Source of the DNA: Selaginella moellendorffii
Lineage: Eukaryota > Streptophyta > Lycopodiopsida > Selaginellales > Selaginellaceae
Assembly: GCF_000143415.4 (NCBI RefSeq)
Contig: NW_003314358.1
Location: forward strand, 188,114 to 252,113
DNA: 64,000 nucleotides
Direction: 5' to 3'
A program made the translations under genes and the position numbers. The notes under the pieces were generated by a model that was not told where the DNA came from, did no database searches, and saw only the letters and a program-made list of their open reading frames with translations. Below, one piece after another: positions 8,819-19,204 of the stretch. Within the stretch, counting starts at the first letter, position 1; every line of letters starts with the position of its first letter.

Positions 8819-11800
8819 TTATTTACCTAATGGTTTGTCTTGTATGACCTTCCTCCGCTGCTCTTTGGCCACCTCAGGCTGGCCATCGTCGTCATCATCG
8901 TCGTCGTCGTTATTGTGATCGTCACTATTGTGAGGACCATCCAAGTCCTCTTCGTCCTCCTCTTCTTTGTCCTCCTCTTCGTCCTTCTGCTCTTCCTGCT
9001 CATTATCTTTCTCTGGCTCCTCATCCCCCTCCTGCATTTCTTCTATAGGCTGCTCAGGCTGGATGGCTTGTTCTTCTAGGACCATCTTGGGAAAATCATC
9101 TAGCCGAGTCTCCATCTCAAAATACAAGACATCCATAGCCTGTTTTAGTGCGTGACCTAGGACCGTATCCTCACCCGACTGTCTTAACATGGTTTCTGCA
9201 CGTTCTTGCACCCTTCGAAGACGACGAGATGAGAAAAACGTGGCCCTGACTTGAAAAGCATCCCTCATCCATTGTACCTCTCCATTGAGATTGGGGAAGG
9301 GGAGTCCGCCATAGGAATCTGAGTCAGGAGGTGGTGACCGCGAGGCATTACCTATCATCTTTTCGTTGCCCTTCTTCCTTTTCGAATCAAACGCCTCTGA
9401 TCCCGACGACTGTCCAACGTGCTTTCGCTTTTTATGACCACTGTCAGTTTGAGCTTGGCTGGTGCTTGCCTGTTTTGCCTTTGAAGAAGTGTCTCCTGCA
9501 AGGAATGGCATGAGACCACACGCCATTGCAAATATAATTTGTACCTCCTTTTTTCCTATTGCTTGTCTGTTTGTCCTTCTTCGACGCGCCACCAGTGCGC
9601 TTTTCAGTCCTCGTGTCTGAATATTCACAACGATCTATAATCAAAATGGCGTGAGGCCTCACGTGACCTTACCTTGTGCAGGTTGTGAGCTCGGCCTAAC
9701 ATGGGTATCTTCAACAGTAGCTGTTAACGCCGTTTCAGCATCTGGGGGTGGCCACGCTCCTGCATACAGAGCTTGTGAGATAACATTTAAACTTAAAGTT
9801 TGTACTCACCAGGTTCGCAGAGAAGATACTGTTTTTCTTTGGCAACTGTAATTATATGCTTCATTGAAGTCACCTCTTCAATGGAGTTTGTCACCGCAAC
9901 ACACGGGACACCGTTGAGTAGTGCGGCTCGAAAGAATAGTCCGCCGCAGTTGTACTCGACAACGCATTTGCCCTTGGAGTCGGAAGCAGGTGCTATTGCG
10001 TTGAAGACCCAGCTGAGCATTTCCCATGCTGCACCTGGAGCTTTCTCTGGATTCGAAAGCTCCATAGCCATCTTTAGTTCCTCAGGCACGGGTAAATTGA
10101 CCTCCCTCAGATCAATTCGATCGGCCTTGTCGAACGAAGCTGGGAAGTCACTCCAGTCCCACTCTGCTGCAGGACCAATAACAAGGGCGAGTGTGAAGAT
10201 GCGGACATTCGTCGGTATCTTCTTCTTAGCCATTATCCCATGGATCTCCTGCATCTCCTTGCCTTTCAACCGAGCCTTCACCTCGTTCAAGGCCTTCCAG
10301 AACTTGTGATAGGATTCGGAGTCGTAGATCATATAGTGGACTGAAGATTCCACCTCCGCAAGTCCCACCATTAAGTCAATGATGGAGCTGACTTCATCTG
10401 CATGAGTGATCTCCTCATTTGTGAAGTCCATCATACAAAAGATGTTCTTGACCTGCTCATCTCCGTGGGAAACGATGCTCCTCCACCTTTGATCCTCATC
10501 CGAATTCACGTATACCCGGTAAGGTTCTCGATAGGCCTCTGCTGCGGGGTCGAGCTGTTTCTGAAGCCGGCGGTCGACATCCCTCTTAATGAAATTTGGA
10601 TACTGATCCAACTTCTCAGCTTTACTTTTCGTGGCATCCCGCAGCAGATCAATGAACTTGGGGGCCCCCTTCACGTAGTCGTCGATGTTTTCATTTGACA
10701 ACTCCAGCTCTTCCATCATCTCTTGCGTGGTGTCGATGCTCACCCTCTCCACGGCCACTTGCTCGAAGATCCAATCCTTCAATAGCGCACGAGCTCTCAG
10801 AGTCGTGCACAAGTCCTCGTATGTCACAATATGGCCGGGAGTCATTTTGGTCTTGTTGAAGACTACCTCACCACGTAGAAGAGCATTAGCCACTGTCAGA
10901 AGGTCGTCGTCGTCTAGAGACCGCGAGAAACACAAGGCGTTGAGCTTCAAATCATTGGGCTTCCGGCCGTCCTCCACACCCATTGAGTTTAGCAACTCCC
11001 CGTCATGGTACCTCCTCAGCACATCTACCCATTTGTCAAAAACAACTTTTGTCGCGAGTAGAATGTTATGGATGCTAAGTGTGTCATTGACCCCCAGTGT
11101 TTTCGAGAGAAGACTCGAGAATTCCTGCAATGGAAATGGCGTGAGGCCACATGCTATGCCACATGCAACGAGGCTTACCTGCCAGGCGCTAGTTGCTAGT
11201 GCACGTCCTTGTCCTGGTTTTTGTGGCTTCTTCAGTTGAACCCAGAGCTTCCGTGTTCGTGCCAATGTCTCATGCAGACCCGATTTGTAGCACATTTCTT
11301 GCTTGACATTCTGCGCGTGGGAGATGGATATGATAGATCGGAGGGGCGAGTTGCCTTTTATCAGGCGGACAACTCTTGTCTTGAAGACTTTCTTCACCTC
11401 CTCGCCCACCATAATATCCAGAACTATCTCTTGCATCGCCAAGCTAGAATGCTGCCCGGAGACGGCATAGAACCGGATGTTCTGATCGTCCAACACCTTC
11501 CTATTGATCAAGTCTGGAAACCTCGTCTCGCCCTTCATTGTTCGGTAGTAGGGGATCACGTCTGCGATGTCGGGTGTTACTGAACTTGCCAGCATCTTCT
11601 GCTTCAGTTTCTCCACCCACTCATCATTGTTCGGTAGTAGGGGATCACGTCTGCGATGTCGGGTGTTACTGAACTTGCCAGCATCTTCTGCTTCAGTTTC
11701 TCCACCCACTCATCAGATACTAGCCTGTGGTTGTATTTGCTTTGGATGTCGATACGGCTCACGTCGATTGTATATACTTTGTTGGAATAGTAACAAGTAC

Positions 11801-12446
11801 TATTATCTGCGACGATTTTTGCTGCCTCTTCTTGCTCTTTCTGCTCTTTGCGGCTCTTCTTTTTGGTGGGTGTAGTGTTCGAACCCGAGGCAATGGCATC
11901 ACCGAGTAGCTTCTTTTTTGGAGCAAGAGAGTCGGACGTCGGCTTGAGCTTGACCACCCTTTTCTGCTTCGGGGTAGTTTCCAAATCGACCCCCTTCCCC
12001 TTCGCTTCGCGAACTGGAGGCACTCTCAATGGCTCAATGTTGGAATATAGTTTTTGAACATCGCTGTAGGTGAGGTCCGTGGATTCCATGTGATCTTCAT
12101 AGACCCGCAGCGTCTTTGAAATTGTGGGCCTCCTGGACAACCTCTCCCTAGCTCCCTCTAGGAATTCCTCATAGCCGCTGCCCCCCTCCAGGAAGCCGCT
12201 AGGATGTGCAAGGTGGATCTTGAAGGCGGACGCTGTCTCTACCACAAGTGCCAATCCATATTCTTGCATGGAACTGCATGGAGTGTCTCTCACTTGGATG
12301 AGGATCCCCATGCATTCTTTTCTCCCACCATCTGTGTTGTACAGCCTCAGATCCTCGCCTTCCATCCCGAAAGTCCAACTGGTGAGCTCCTCCCCCTTCT
12401 CTGCATCCACATTGACAGTGGCTGGAAGAAGAACGCAATTCCTCGC
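8819..12446 (-). CDS. ParB-like (GQHS) multi-exon protein with acidic C-terminal region
   Basis: One gene in at least five exons on the minus strand: 12446-11179, 11124-9810, 9759-9673, 9634-9545, 9495-8819. All introns are GT-AG and join in frame. An upstream exon probably ends at 12686 (AAATG|GTAAG). I could not fix the start codon. Near the 89-bp duplication the product has a stretch resembling a ParB/sulfiredoxin fold, with a core VSGQHSSLAMQ. Further on is a segment VVEYNCGGLFFRAALLNG that resembles a degenerate methyltransferase motif I (weak inference). The C-terminal part has basic KKRK runs, then Glu/Asp tracts including eight Asp in a row. The last codons precede AG|GTAAAT at about 8824, so the gene may continue leftward. 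The 89-bp duplication at 11536-11713 breaks the frame, so this copy may be inactive. Confidence 0.55.
9496..9544 (-). other. 49-nt intron carrying the palindrome
   Basis: On the minus strand the sequence runs GGAG|GTACAA to CTTGCAG|GAGACA. Removing these 49 nt (phase 1) joins a Lys-rich frame to the Ser/Lys-rich frame that follows (RKKGG then DTSSKAK). Half of the intron is a palindrome copy at 9504-9527. Confidence 0.7.
9635..9672 (-). other. 38-nt intron carrying the palindrome
   Basis: On the minus strand the sequence is CACAAG|GTAAGG to TTATAG|ATCG. Removal (phase 1) joins SSQPAQ to DRCEYSD without stops. At 38 nt it is near or below the usual minimum for plant introns. The palindrome copy begins at 9645, with its right arm altered where the donor lies. 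Confidence 0.6.
11125..11178 (-). other. 54-nt intron carrying the palindrome
   Basis: On the minus strand the sequence is TGGCAG|GTAAGC to ATTGCAG|GAATTC, phase 0. Its length is a multiple of three and it is open in frame, so retention would add 18 residues. The palindrome copy is at 11135-11157. A fourth intron at 9760-9809 (50 nt) lacks the palindrome. Confidence 0.65.
11536..11713. repeat. 89-bp exact tandem duplication inside the ParB-like exon
   Basis: Bases 11536-11624 repeat at 11625-11713 with no difference that I can see. Because 89 is not a multiple of three, the duplication shifts frame: both copies encode EWVEKLKQKMLASSV, but in different frames relative to the rest. Removing one copy restores a single frame across the exon. 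No AGGT lies in the unit, so exact splicing of one copy does not rescue it. Confidence 0.85.
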
Positions 12447-12889
12447 CTGTTCAGAAATGCACAACAATTAGAGCTAACAGATGAAGAGCTAGCAGCTGGA
12501 AATAACGTGAGGCCACACGCCATTCACCATTGCATCAGATGTCTTGAGGCTGCATCCTAAGATGGCGTGAGGCTACACGCCATCTGTAACTGGACTACAC
12601 TCGAGAGCCCAATCGGTGCATGCCAATGTTGCTACTGAATGGCATGTGGCCTCATGCCATTTTCTACTTGGCCTAAAAGACTTACCATTTGAAGCCGAAT
12701 GGAGGCCGTGACAATTGAGGCCGGACTCGCTGGCGAATATGCACTGTGTGTGCAGCGGATCGTAGCAGCAAGGCTACTCTGCCACTTACAGTTGGAGAGT
12801 GGCGCTGAAATCTCTCGGGACGCCAAGTGGGCTGCGTGTGGGTGGCGGAGTGGGCAGCGGAGTTGGCGGCGAAGTTACAAACTGGGTGT

Positions 12890-13270
12890 GTCTTGAAGTG
12901 GACGTCGATGCACACGAGCGCGATGCAAGCGCGAGTGTGATGCAAGCGCGAGTGGACGCCGATGCACACGAGAAACCTGTAGAGAAGTGAGCGTGATCCC
13001 GAGTGGGAGTGCGATGCGAGCGGGAGCGCGAGTGTGATGTGAGCGCGAGCGCGAGTGTGCGAGCGCGAGTACGAAGCAAAATGCAAAACCTAACCTCACA
13101 CACGCGAAATGTCACAACGGTTGGTAATCCCGCCACGTCATCATTCCTCGGACTTGGGCGCCACCATTAATTTCTGGATTGCCGCGCGCATGCAAGCACG
13201 CAAAATCCAAAAGAAATCCGCAACGTCATCATTCCTCGGACTGCATGCACGCGAAATCCAAAAGAAAGAT
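12890..13270. repeat. GCGAGTG-rich low-complexity tract and short direct duplication
   Basis: From 12890 to 13080 the sequence is built of GCGCGAGTGTGATG-like words. From about 13133 to 13265 a segment (GTCATCATTCCTCGGACT, then GCATGC and AATCCAAAAGAAA) occurs twice. This lies just upstream of the minus-strand gene. ORFs here are low-complexity shadows. Confidence 0.6.
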
Positions 13271-13416
13271 CATGATTGGGATATCATTTAATACCCTCGC
13301 TATATTTATACCATGCATGATTGGATATTCCAAAGCATCTTGTATTTCCAAAAATGGCAGATGTTCAGCTAAATAAAGAAATTCTATCTGTTTCTATTTT
13401 TCTCTCAAATCAATAT

Positions 13417-14726
13417 TATAGCGTGTGGGCTCATGCAATTTTGAACCAAAGAAACCCAAAAAATGTTGGACCCAAAATATCTTGAAAAAACCCAAAAAAC
13501 CCTAAACATTTTAAACCCAAAAATCCAGGCGTCCTGTGGCGTTATTCCTTGAATGGCGTGTGGGCGCATGCCATTTTTAGGGCCAAATGCTGAATGGAGA
13601 AAAATTCCCTTTCAGTGCAAATGCTGCAAGAGGCAGATGCCGAGCACAAAGGATTGTAACTACCTCATATGACACAGATAAACTTTTCTCTATTTGGCAA
13701 AGATAAACTTTATAGCGTGTGGGCTCATGTAATTTTGAACCCAAAAAATGCACCAAAAAATTCTCGGCGTCATCTGGCGTTATCTCTTGAATGGCGTGGG
13801 GCCGCATGCCATTTTCAGGGGCACATAGGAGTATATTCCTAGGATATTCTGACACGTGCGAGATTTTTTTGAGTTTTCTGGAGATCCAACCGTTAGATCG
13901 CAACTAGATTTTACAGAATGGTATACAATGTCTTTCTTGATGACCCTGCAAAGAAGCATCTCGATCGGACACCACATAAGACCACACGAGCCTTACAATG
14001 TTTCAGGGGCATTTGCCATAGATCCGACCGTTATTTTGCTCCAAGATTTTACAGTTTGGTGTGCATTGACCTTTCCATCGACACTGCAAAGGGACATCAC
14101 AATCAGATGTGGGATCACAAGAAACTAACTTCACTAACTCTGGTTTCACCAAGATCTACATAAGGAGTTATGACCCTCTCTATTGAAATGTGTTTATGGT
14201 CCTAGGGGCATTTTGACATATCAAAGGATTTTGCATCAAGTTCTGTATTTGCATGTTTATCAAGCTATTGAATTGCTAAACCCTAAACCCTAAACATGTG
14301 GCAAATGCTGCGTGAAGAAAGATGCCCTTTCTGGGCAAATGCTGTAAGAGGCAGATGCCGAGCAGATGTATCTCAGGCTAGCGAAGGGGACAAACGAAAG
14401 CTAGCTATAAACATGACGGGATGCAAATAGATTACTAGGCTGGTCCTGCGAAAATCAAAAACCATAATTGAAAACATTGAAAATGCAAAAAGAAAGGTTT
14501 ATAATATTTTTGAATTTTAAGCAACCAAAGGAATGTAAGTAGGGCATGTGTTTGTAAGTTTAAAAATGCCTCAACCACTTAAATTCCCAAGTAAATAAAA
14601 CTGTTTCTATTTTTGGTACAGGTAAACTTTATAGCGTGTGGGCTCATGCAATTTTGAACCCAAAAATGCACCAAAAAATGCTCGACTAGCATTATTCTTT
14701 GAATGGCGTGTGGCCTTATATTGCCA
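13417..14726 (+). repeat. Composite palindrome repeat, three copies
   Basis: Three longer units, near 13417-13575, 13711-13813 and 14630-14726, begin with a variant palindrome (ATAGCGTGTGGGCTCATG) followed by AATTTTGAACC. They end with a better palindrome preceded by CTTGAATGG or CTTTGAATGG. A companion segment, AGGCAGATGCCGAGCA, occurs near 13630 and 14350. They occupy the gap between the divergent minus- and plus-strand genes. Confidence 0.7.
14277..14295 (+). repeat. Short interstitial telomere-like repeat
   Basis: Two and a half units of CTAAACC (plant telomere CCCTAAA type) lie in tandem. The tract is too short to be a telomere. It may be a telo-box or a remnant. Confidence 0.6.
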
Positions 14727-15039
14727 TAAATGGACGTACACACACAGCATAATTATTCCTTTACAAGGCGAATAATCTTGGCGCGGATCGCTGACATGGC
14801 ATGGCAAAGTTCGAATCACTGACATGGCACAGCTGGATCGAGGCAAGGACATGATGTGACAAAGTTCAACCTCCGACAGCAAAGTCTAGAAGCTACTCAG
14901 TTTGAAATTTGTCAGAGGAATCATAAGATCTGGTTTGTCAGAGGATTTGATGTGACGTTCAAGCGTGTGTTATTTTTGAATTCTCGAACTCATTCCTAGG
15001 TCTATCATTTTTGTGCGCCGTGTTCTTGGTTCCGCTGAG

Positions 15040-15245
15040 CGCAGTGAGCGCTGCTTGTGTAAGCGGCGTTGTGGGCTGTGGTTTATGTGTCTACGAGCGG
15101 TTGCAGCATTGCGAGCGCCATTGCGAGCGGCAGTTTATGCGAGTGGCAGTTTGTGCGAGCGGCGCTACGAGCAGTTGCGGTGTTGCGAGCGGCACTACGA
15201 GTAGTTGCGGTGTTGCGAGCGGCACTGTCTTTGGTGTGGCTACCG
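15040..15245 (+). repeat. GCGAGCGGCA-type low-complexity repeat
   Basis: Repeats of a word like TTGCGAGCGGCACTACGAG lie upstream of the plus-strand gene, mirroring the GCGAG-rich tract upstream of the minus-strand gene. ORFs across it give Ala/Ser/Val-rich shadows only. Confidence 0.6.
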
Positions 15246-15589
15246 CTTCCTCTTGATATTCGGCACTTGTGCTTCCTGGTATGTTCACCATGGAATGGCT
15301 TAGGACCACATTTAGAAATGGCATGAGGCCACATGCCATCTTGGGCCCTTGCAATTTCATGGCTAGCGTATTGTCATGTATGTTTTTACTTGCCTGCAGC
15401 TGTGTGTATATCAAGATGGCATGAGGGCTCATGCCAATTTTGTGAATGCGAAATTTCACGTGGGTATCAATAGCATGTTTGAATAATGGCATGTGGCCTC
15501 ATGCTATTGAGGTTGTTTGGTATGTTATGATTTAGGCCATTCTCCAATCATTTTTTGTATGGTTTTAACTTCTTTTCTGCACTTTCAGA

Positions 15590-18500
15590 ATGGCCTTCAG
15601 GGTTGGGGAAAAGGTTTACATTATGAATGGTGGGAAGAGAGTTGCAAAAGGGACCCTTGTGTCTATGGATCGGAACTTTGTTATACACTGTCAAAGGCTT
15701 GGGGAAGGCAATGCTGCTGTATCAGTAGAGACTGTCTTCGATGGGAATGTGGTCGCTATTGAACGAGGAGAGATGGTCGTCGGGGTAAATGTTGTTGTTG
15801 CCTTGAAAAATCTTCAGAAGAAAGCAGATGTTGGGGACAGCGCAAGTGCGACGCATGTTCCCTCCGTGGATCTTAAGAACCGTGCTACATGGATTTAGGC
15901 GAAGGTGTTTCTAAACAACCCCGAGGGGGAGGTGGTAGCTAAGGGCTTAGCCATAGTTGTCGATCCAAGAGATGTGGTTGCTAATCAAAAATTGGGCTGG
16001 GATGATATTGGAGTTGCGATTTTAGAGGTTGTTGACACAGAAGAAAACAGTCTGACTATTGGAAGCATTGTGCGGTGGAAATTGAGGCACTTAGTGTTTG
16101 AGAATGTGAAGGATTCACAATCAAACACCACTACAACTGATGACAGAACATCTTTTCATGGGAAAAGAAAGTACACTTTCCTAAAGCGCAGCCAAAGGGA
16201 TCTGAGCAACGAACCGAAAAGGCAGAAAATGGTGATGGAGGTTCGAATGGTCTCGACAGTTGCTTGTTGCAAGAGGAGGTGCTGTCAACATGCTGATTGG
16301 GATGCTATTGAAGAGGAGAGAGCAAGATACAAGACATTGTCCTGGAAGGCAACTCGCAATTTTGTGTATAAGGCATTACGGTCATCTGTTGATGCTTCAG
16401 AACATCAGGTGGGGGGCATGGTCTTCCAGAGGGGTTTGGTCTGCATGAAGGCATGGAGAATCATTTATGGAGTCCCTCGAACCACATTCTACAGAATCAA
16501 AACTGAGTTCGAGGAACAAAGGGTTCAACAGGCAGTCCATGGGAACGACGGTACGCACAAAACCAGGGGTCATGTTGTATATGGAGAGGCAATCTTCAAG
16601 AGGTTTGTCGAGACATGTAGCGAGCAGCAACCACATAAAACCCGCCTCTTGGAAGATGGAACACGAGACACCCAACGAGTTCTCCCTTCCATGTATACCA
16701 AGGGGGCCATATTGGAAGATGTGAATCGGGAACTCCAGAGTAATGGCTACAGGAAGCTGAGCCAATCTAGATTTAGTAGATTGTGGAGCAACAGGTTTAG
16801 GGATGTGAGTATAGGAAAGTACTCCAGCTTTTCAAAGTGTGACGAGTGCACTGCTATCAAAATGGCTTTGTCGAAGAATTCTTGCAGCGCTCAAGAGCGA
16901 GAGATGTTGGTTAGAAGGCGGCTCGACCACAACATCGAGCAGAGAAGCTGCAGGACTGCATATTATCATAACAGGATTCTCTCCATGGAGAGACCTGACT
17001 CTTACCTCTACATCATCCACGACAAAATGGACCAGAAAAAGACGTGCTTACCTCGACTCAATCCTGCCCCCAAGGCAATCTCTTCATCCATGCAGTTGCC
17101 TGTGTCTCTGTTTGGCATAATCGCTCATGGGCATGGTGCCCAGAACTATGGGAACTTCTTTGTACCTCTATGGGGTGGCGGGGGTGCAAACATGATGATT
17201 GCGTCCCTAGCAAAACACTTAAGGTCTCTGCAAAGTGCGCAGACTGAGCTGAACGACCAACCATTGCATAAGGCCCTTGTCGATCGAACCCCATACAGGG
17301 TTCAGCTGGAGGAGGAGCAAAGGCTTGCAGTATCGCGTGGGGCCCTATGCCATCCCAGTGAATATGTTTGCCGTCAGATTGTAGGGTTATCACGTGAGGC
17401 CTCATGCCATTCCGACGAGGCTGGTCGCCCGGTGAATGCACAACCTCATCCAAACGAAGCAGAATCTCAAGGAAGTTCTTGCGGCCGATGTGGCCTTCCA
17501 CCCCATCTTCTGCTCTAAACAGACAATGCTGGTAGTGAGAACAAAAACATGTACGTCTTCGCGTACTTGGCGATCCTTTTTGCCAAAGGCATATTTGAAA
17601 CGGTTACACTTGGCTTTCTCATGGTTGGGCACACTCATGAAGACGTCGATGCCATGTTCAGTCACCTGGCAGAGTCCCTCCGGCGATCCAATGTCCTCAC
17701 CCTCCCACAACTCTACGATGAATTCCAAAATTGCATCAAAGGCATTGTTGAAGCTGCACTTCTGACAGAGGTTCCAGACTTTAAGGGGTTTGTAAGAGGC
17801 TACATCAGGGACGGATCTAAAACGCTGATTAGCCACTCCAAGCCTCTTCAGTTTCATTTCAGCATGTGTGACGGTGCTCCAGTGATGAGGTACAAGATGA
17901 GAGAATGGGACACAGTGTGGCTGCCAGTGGACGGCATTGAACTCTTCAAGAGAGATCCCATAACTGGGGAACCTATGATTCCTCAGGGTTCCCCACGGCC
18001 GATGCACCCGGATGGACTCAAAGACCAGGAAAGTATAGTGGCCGGGATTAGATAGCATATTGCCTTCTGGAAGAGGGGGTTGGTGTTTGGTGGAGAATCC
18101 TATTTTCAGAGGTGCAAGCCTTTGCTCGAATACTGGGAGAAGATTATATCTGCTATCCAAAATGGGCCGGTTGTATATGAAGAATTGGAAGAGTCCTTTT
18201 GGCCAGAACCCAGAGCACCAGATAGTAGCGGAACAATGTCCTCTGGAAATGCAGTGACAGATAACGATGTTGAGGATCACTATTGTGGGCCGAGGAACAA
18301 GAAGCCGGATTCAGCATTCAATCCAGTACAGGTCTGCAAAGGAATGGTCGTGCTTGTCAGACCCAGTAATAAAAAACAAATGATATGGGTGGGGCGCTAC
18401 ATCACTGATGCAGAGGAGGACACGGAAACTAACTCCTTCAATGTAACTGTGGAGTGGTTCAAGCCAAGTTCCGGATATACGAAGGATTGCCTAGAAAAGA

Positions 18501-18731
18501 GATGGGTGCTGAATCCAAGGGATCCCAGCATGAGCATATTGGTGGATAATGTTGTGCATGGTTGGATGCGGAAGCAGAGTGCCACCATCACCTTGCCAGA
18601 CCATGCAAGAGATGCAGCAAGAGCATTCATAACCCGGGTTCAAGGTGAGATTCATTAATATTCCTTTACTAAGTTTCTAATGTATTTTATTTCAAGGTGA
18701 ACAATCCGAATCTGAATCAGAGGAGGCCTGA
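15590..18731 (+). pseudogene. DUF7869/transposase-like protein with DUF8039-like N-terminus, disrupted
   Basis: The ATG at 15590 follows a likely acceptor (CACTTTCAG), so a leader intron holding palindromes at 15317-15508 is probable. The N-terminal region has two related segments (VYIMNGGKRVAKG and FLNNPEGEVVAKG) resembling DUF8039. The middle carries KCDECTAIK and IIHDKMDQKKT. The distal part carries TDNAGSENKNMYVFAYL and GFLMVGHTHEDVDAMFSHL, hallmarks of the DUF7869 family, probably an RNase H-like nuclease of transposon origin. The frame is broken by TAG at 15896 (possible acceptor TTTAG), by a shift near 17516 (FCSKQ then TDNAG) and by TAG at 18053 (AGIR-stop-HIAFW). The last intron, starting at CAAG|GTGAG near 18646, leads to a terminal exon ending EQSESESEEA at 18731. 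It is likely an inactive copy unless other introns rescue it. Confidence 0.6.
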
Positions 18732-18946
18732 AATAGTGTGTGAGGTAAAACAAAGATGATGTGACATATGCATTTACCAATCACACGTGCATAAATCTAA
18801 TAATATGGCGTGTGGCCCATATTAATGGCACATAAACCCATATTGTGGGCTTACGTGCTTTATGTACCATCATTCCCTTGCAGCGTGTGTGTTGGTTTCC
18901 TTTTATAACACAACGAACTCCATATTTTAGGGTGAAGAGCGTTCTC

Positions 18947-19204
18947 ATGGCAAGCACAAAATCTGTAAGTGAGGCAAAAAAGGAGACAGAGAAGGAGATA
19001 GGTGAAGATGTAGAATATATAAGTCTTCCAAACTCCCCGTACTATACTCCAGGTGATCATTTTTCTGAACAAACGGCAACATTAACAACTATCGAGAACG
19101 CCCCAGTAACGTCAGAGACAACAATCCAAAGCAAAACAACTGACCCGGAGAAGGATGATAGTACCGCTGAGAGTACCAAAAAGGAGGTGTCCACTAGCGC
19201 TTAG
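18947..19204 (+). CDS. Small Glu/Lys/Thr-rich ORF, unrecognised
   Basis: An ATG-initiated frame of 85 residues (MASTKSVSEAKKE at the start, KKEVSTSA at the end), charged and low-complexity. It follows a likely acceptor (ATTTTAG), so it could be an alternative last exon of the preceding gene or a tiny separate gene. A palindrome copy begins seven bases after its stop. No domain is recognised. Confidence 0.3.
   Translation: MASTKSVSEAKKETEKEIGEDVEYISLPNSPYYTPGDHFSEQTATLTTIENAPVTSETTIQSKTTDPEKDDSTAESTKKEVSTSA

Noticed and set aside
8840-9079. Hydrophobic plus-strand ORF (membrane-like)
   Set aside because: It is the complement of the Glu/Asp tract of the minus-strand gene.
9444-9662. Recurring peptide MRPHAI as a real protein motif
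   Set aside because: It is the translation of the palindrome (ATGCGGCC/ATGAGGCC...GCCAT) in one frame and appears where the sequence is intronic or intergenic.
15896-18055. Stop-codon readthrough or recoding of two TAG codons
   Set aside because: A frame shift also occurs near 17516, and other copies in this block are damaged. Nonsense decay or missed introns are simpler.
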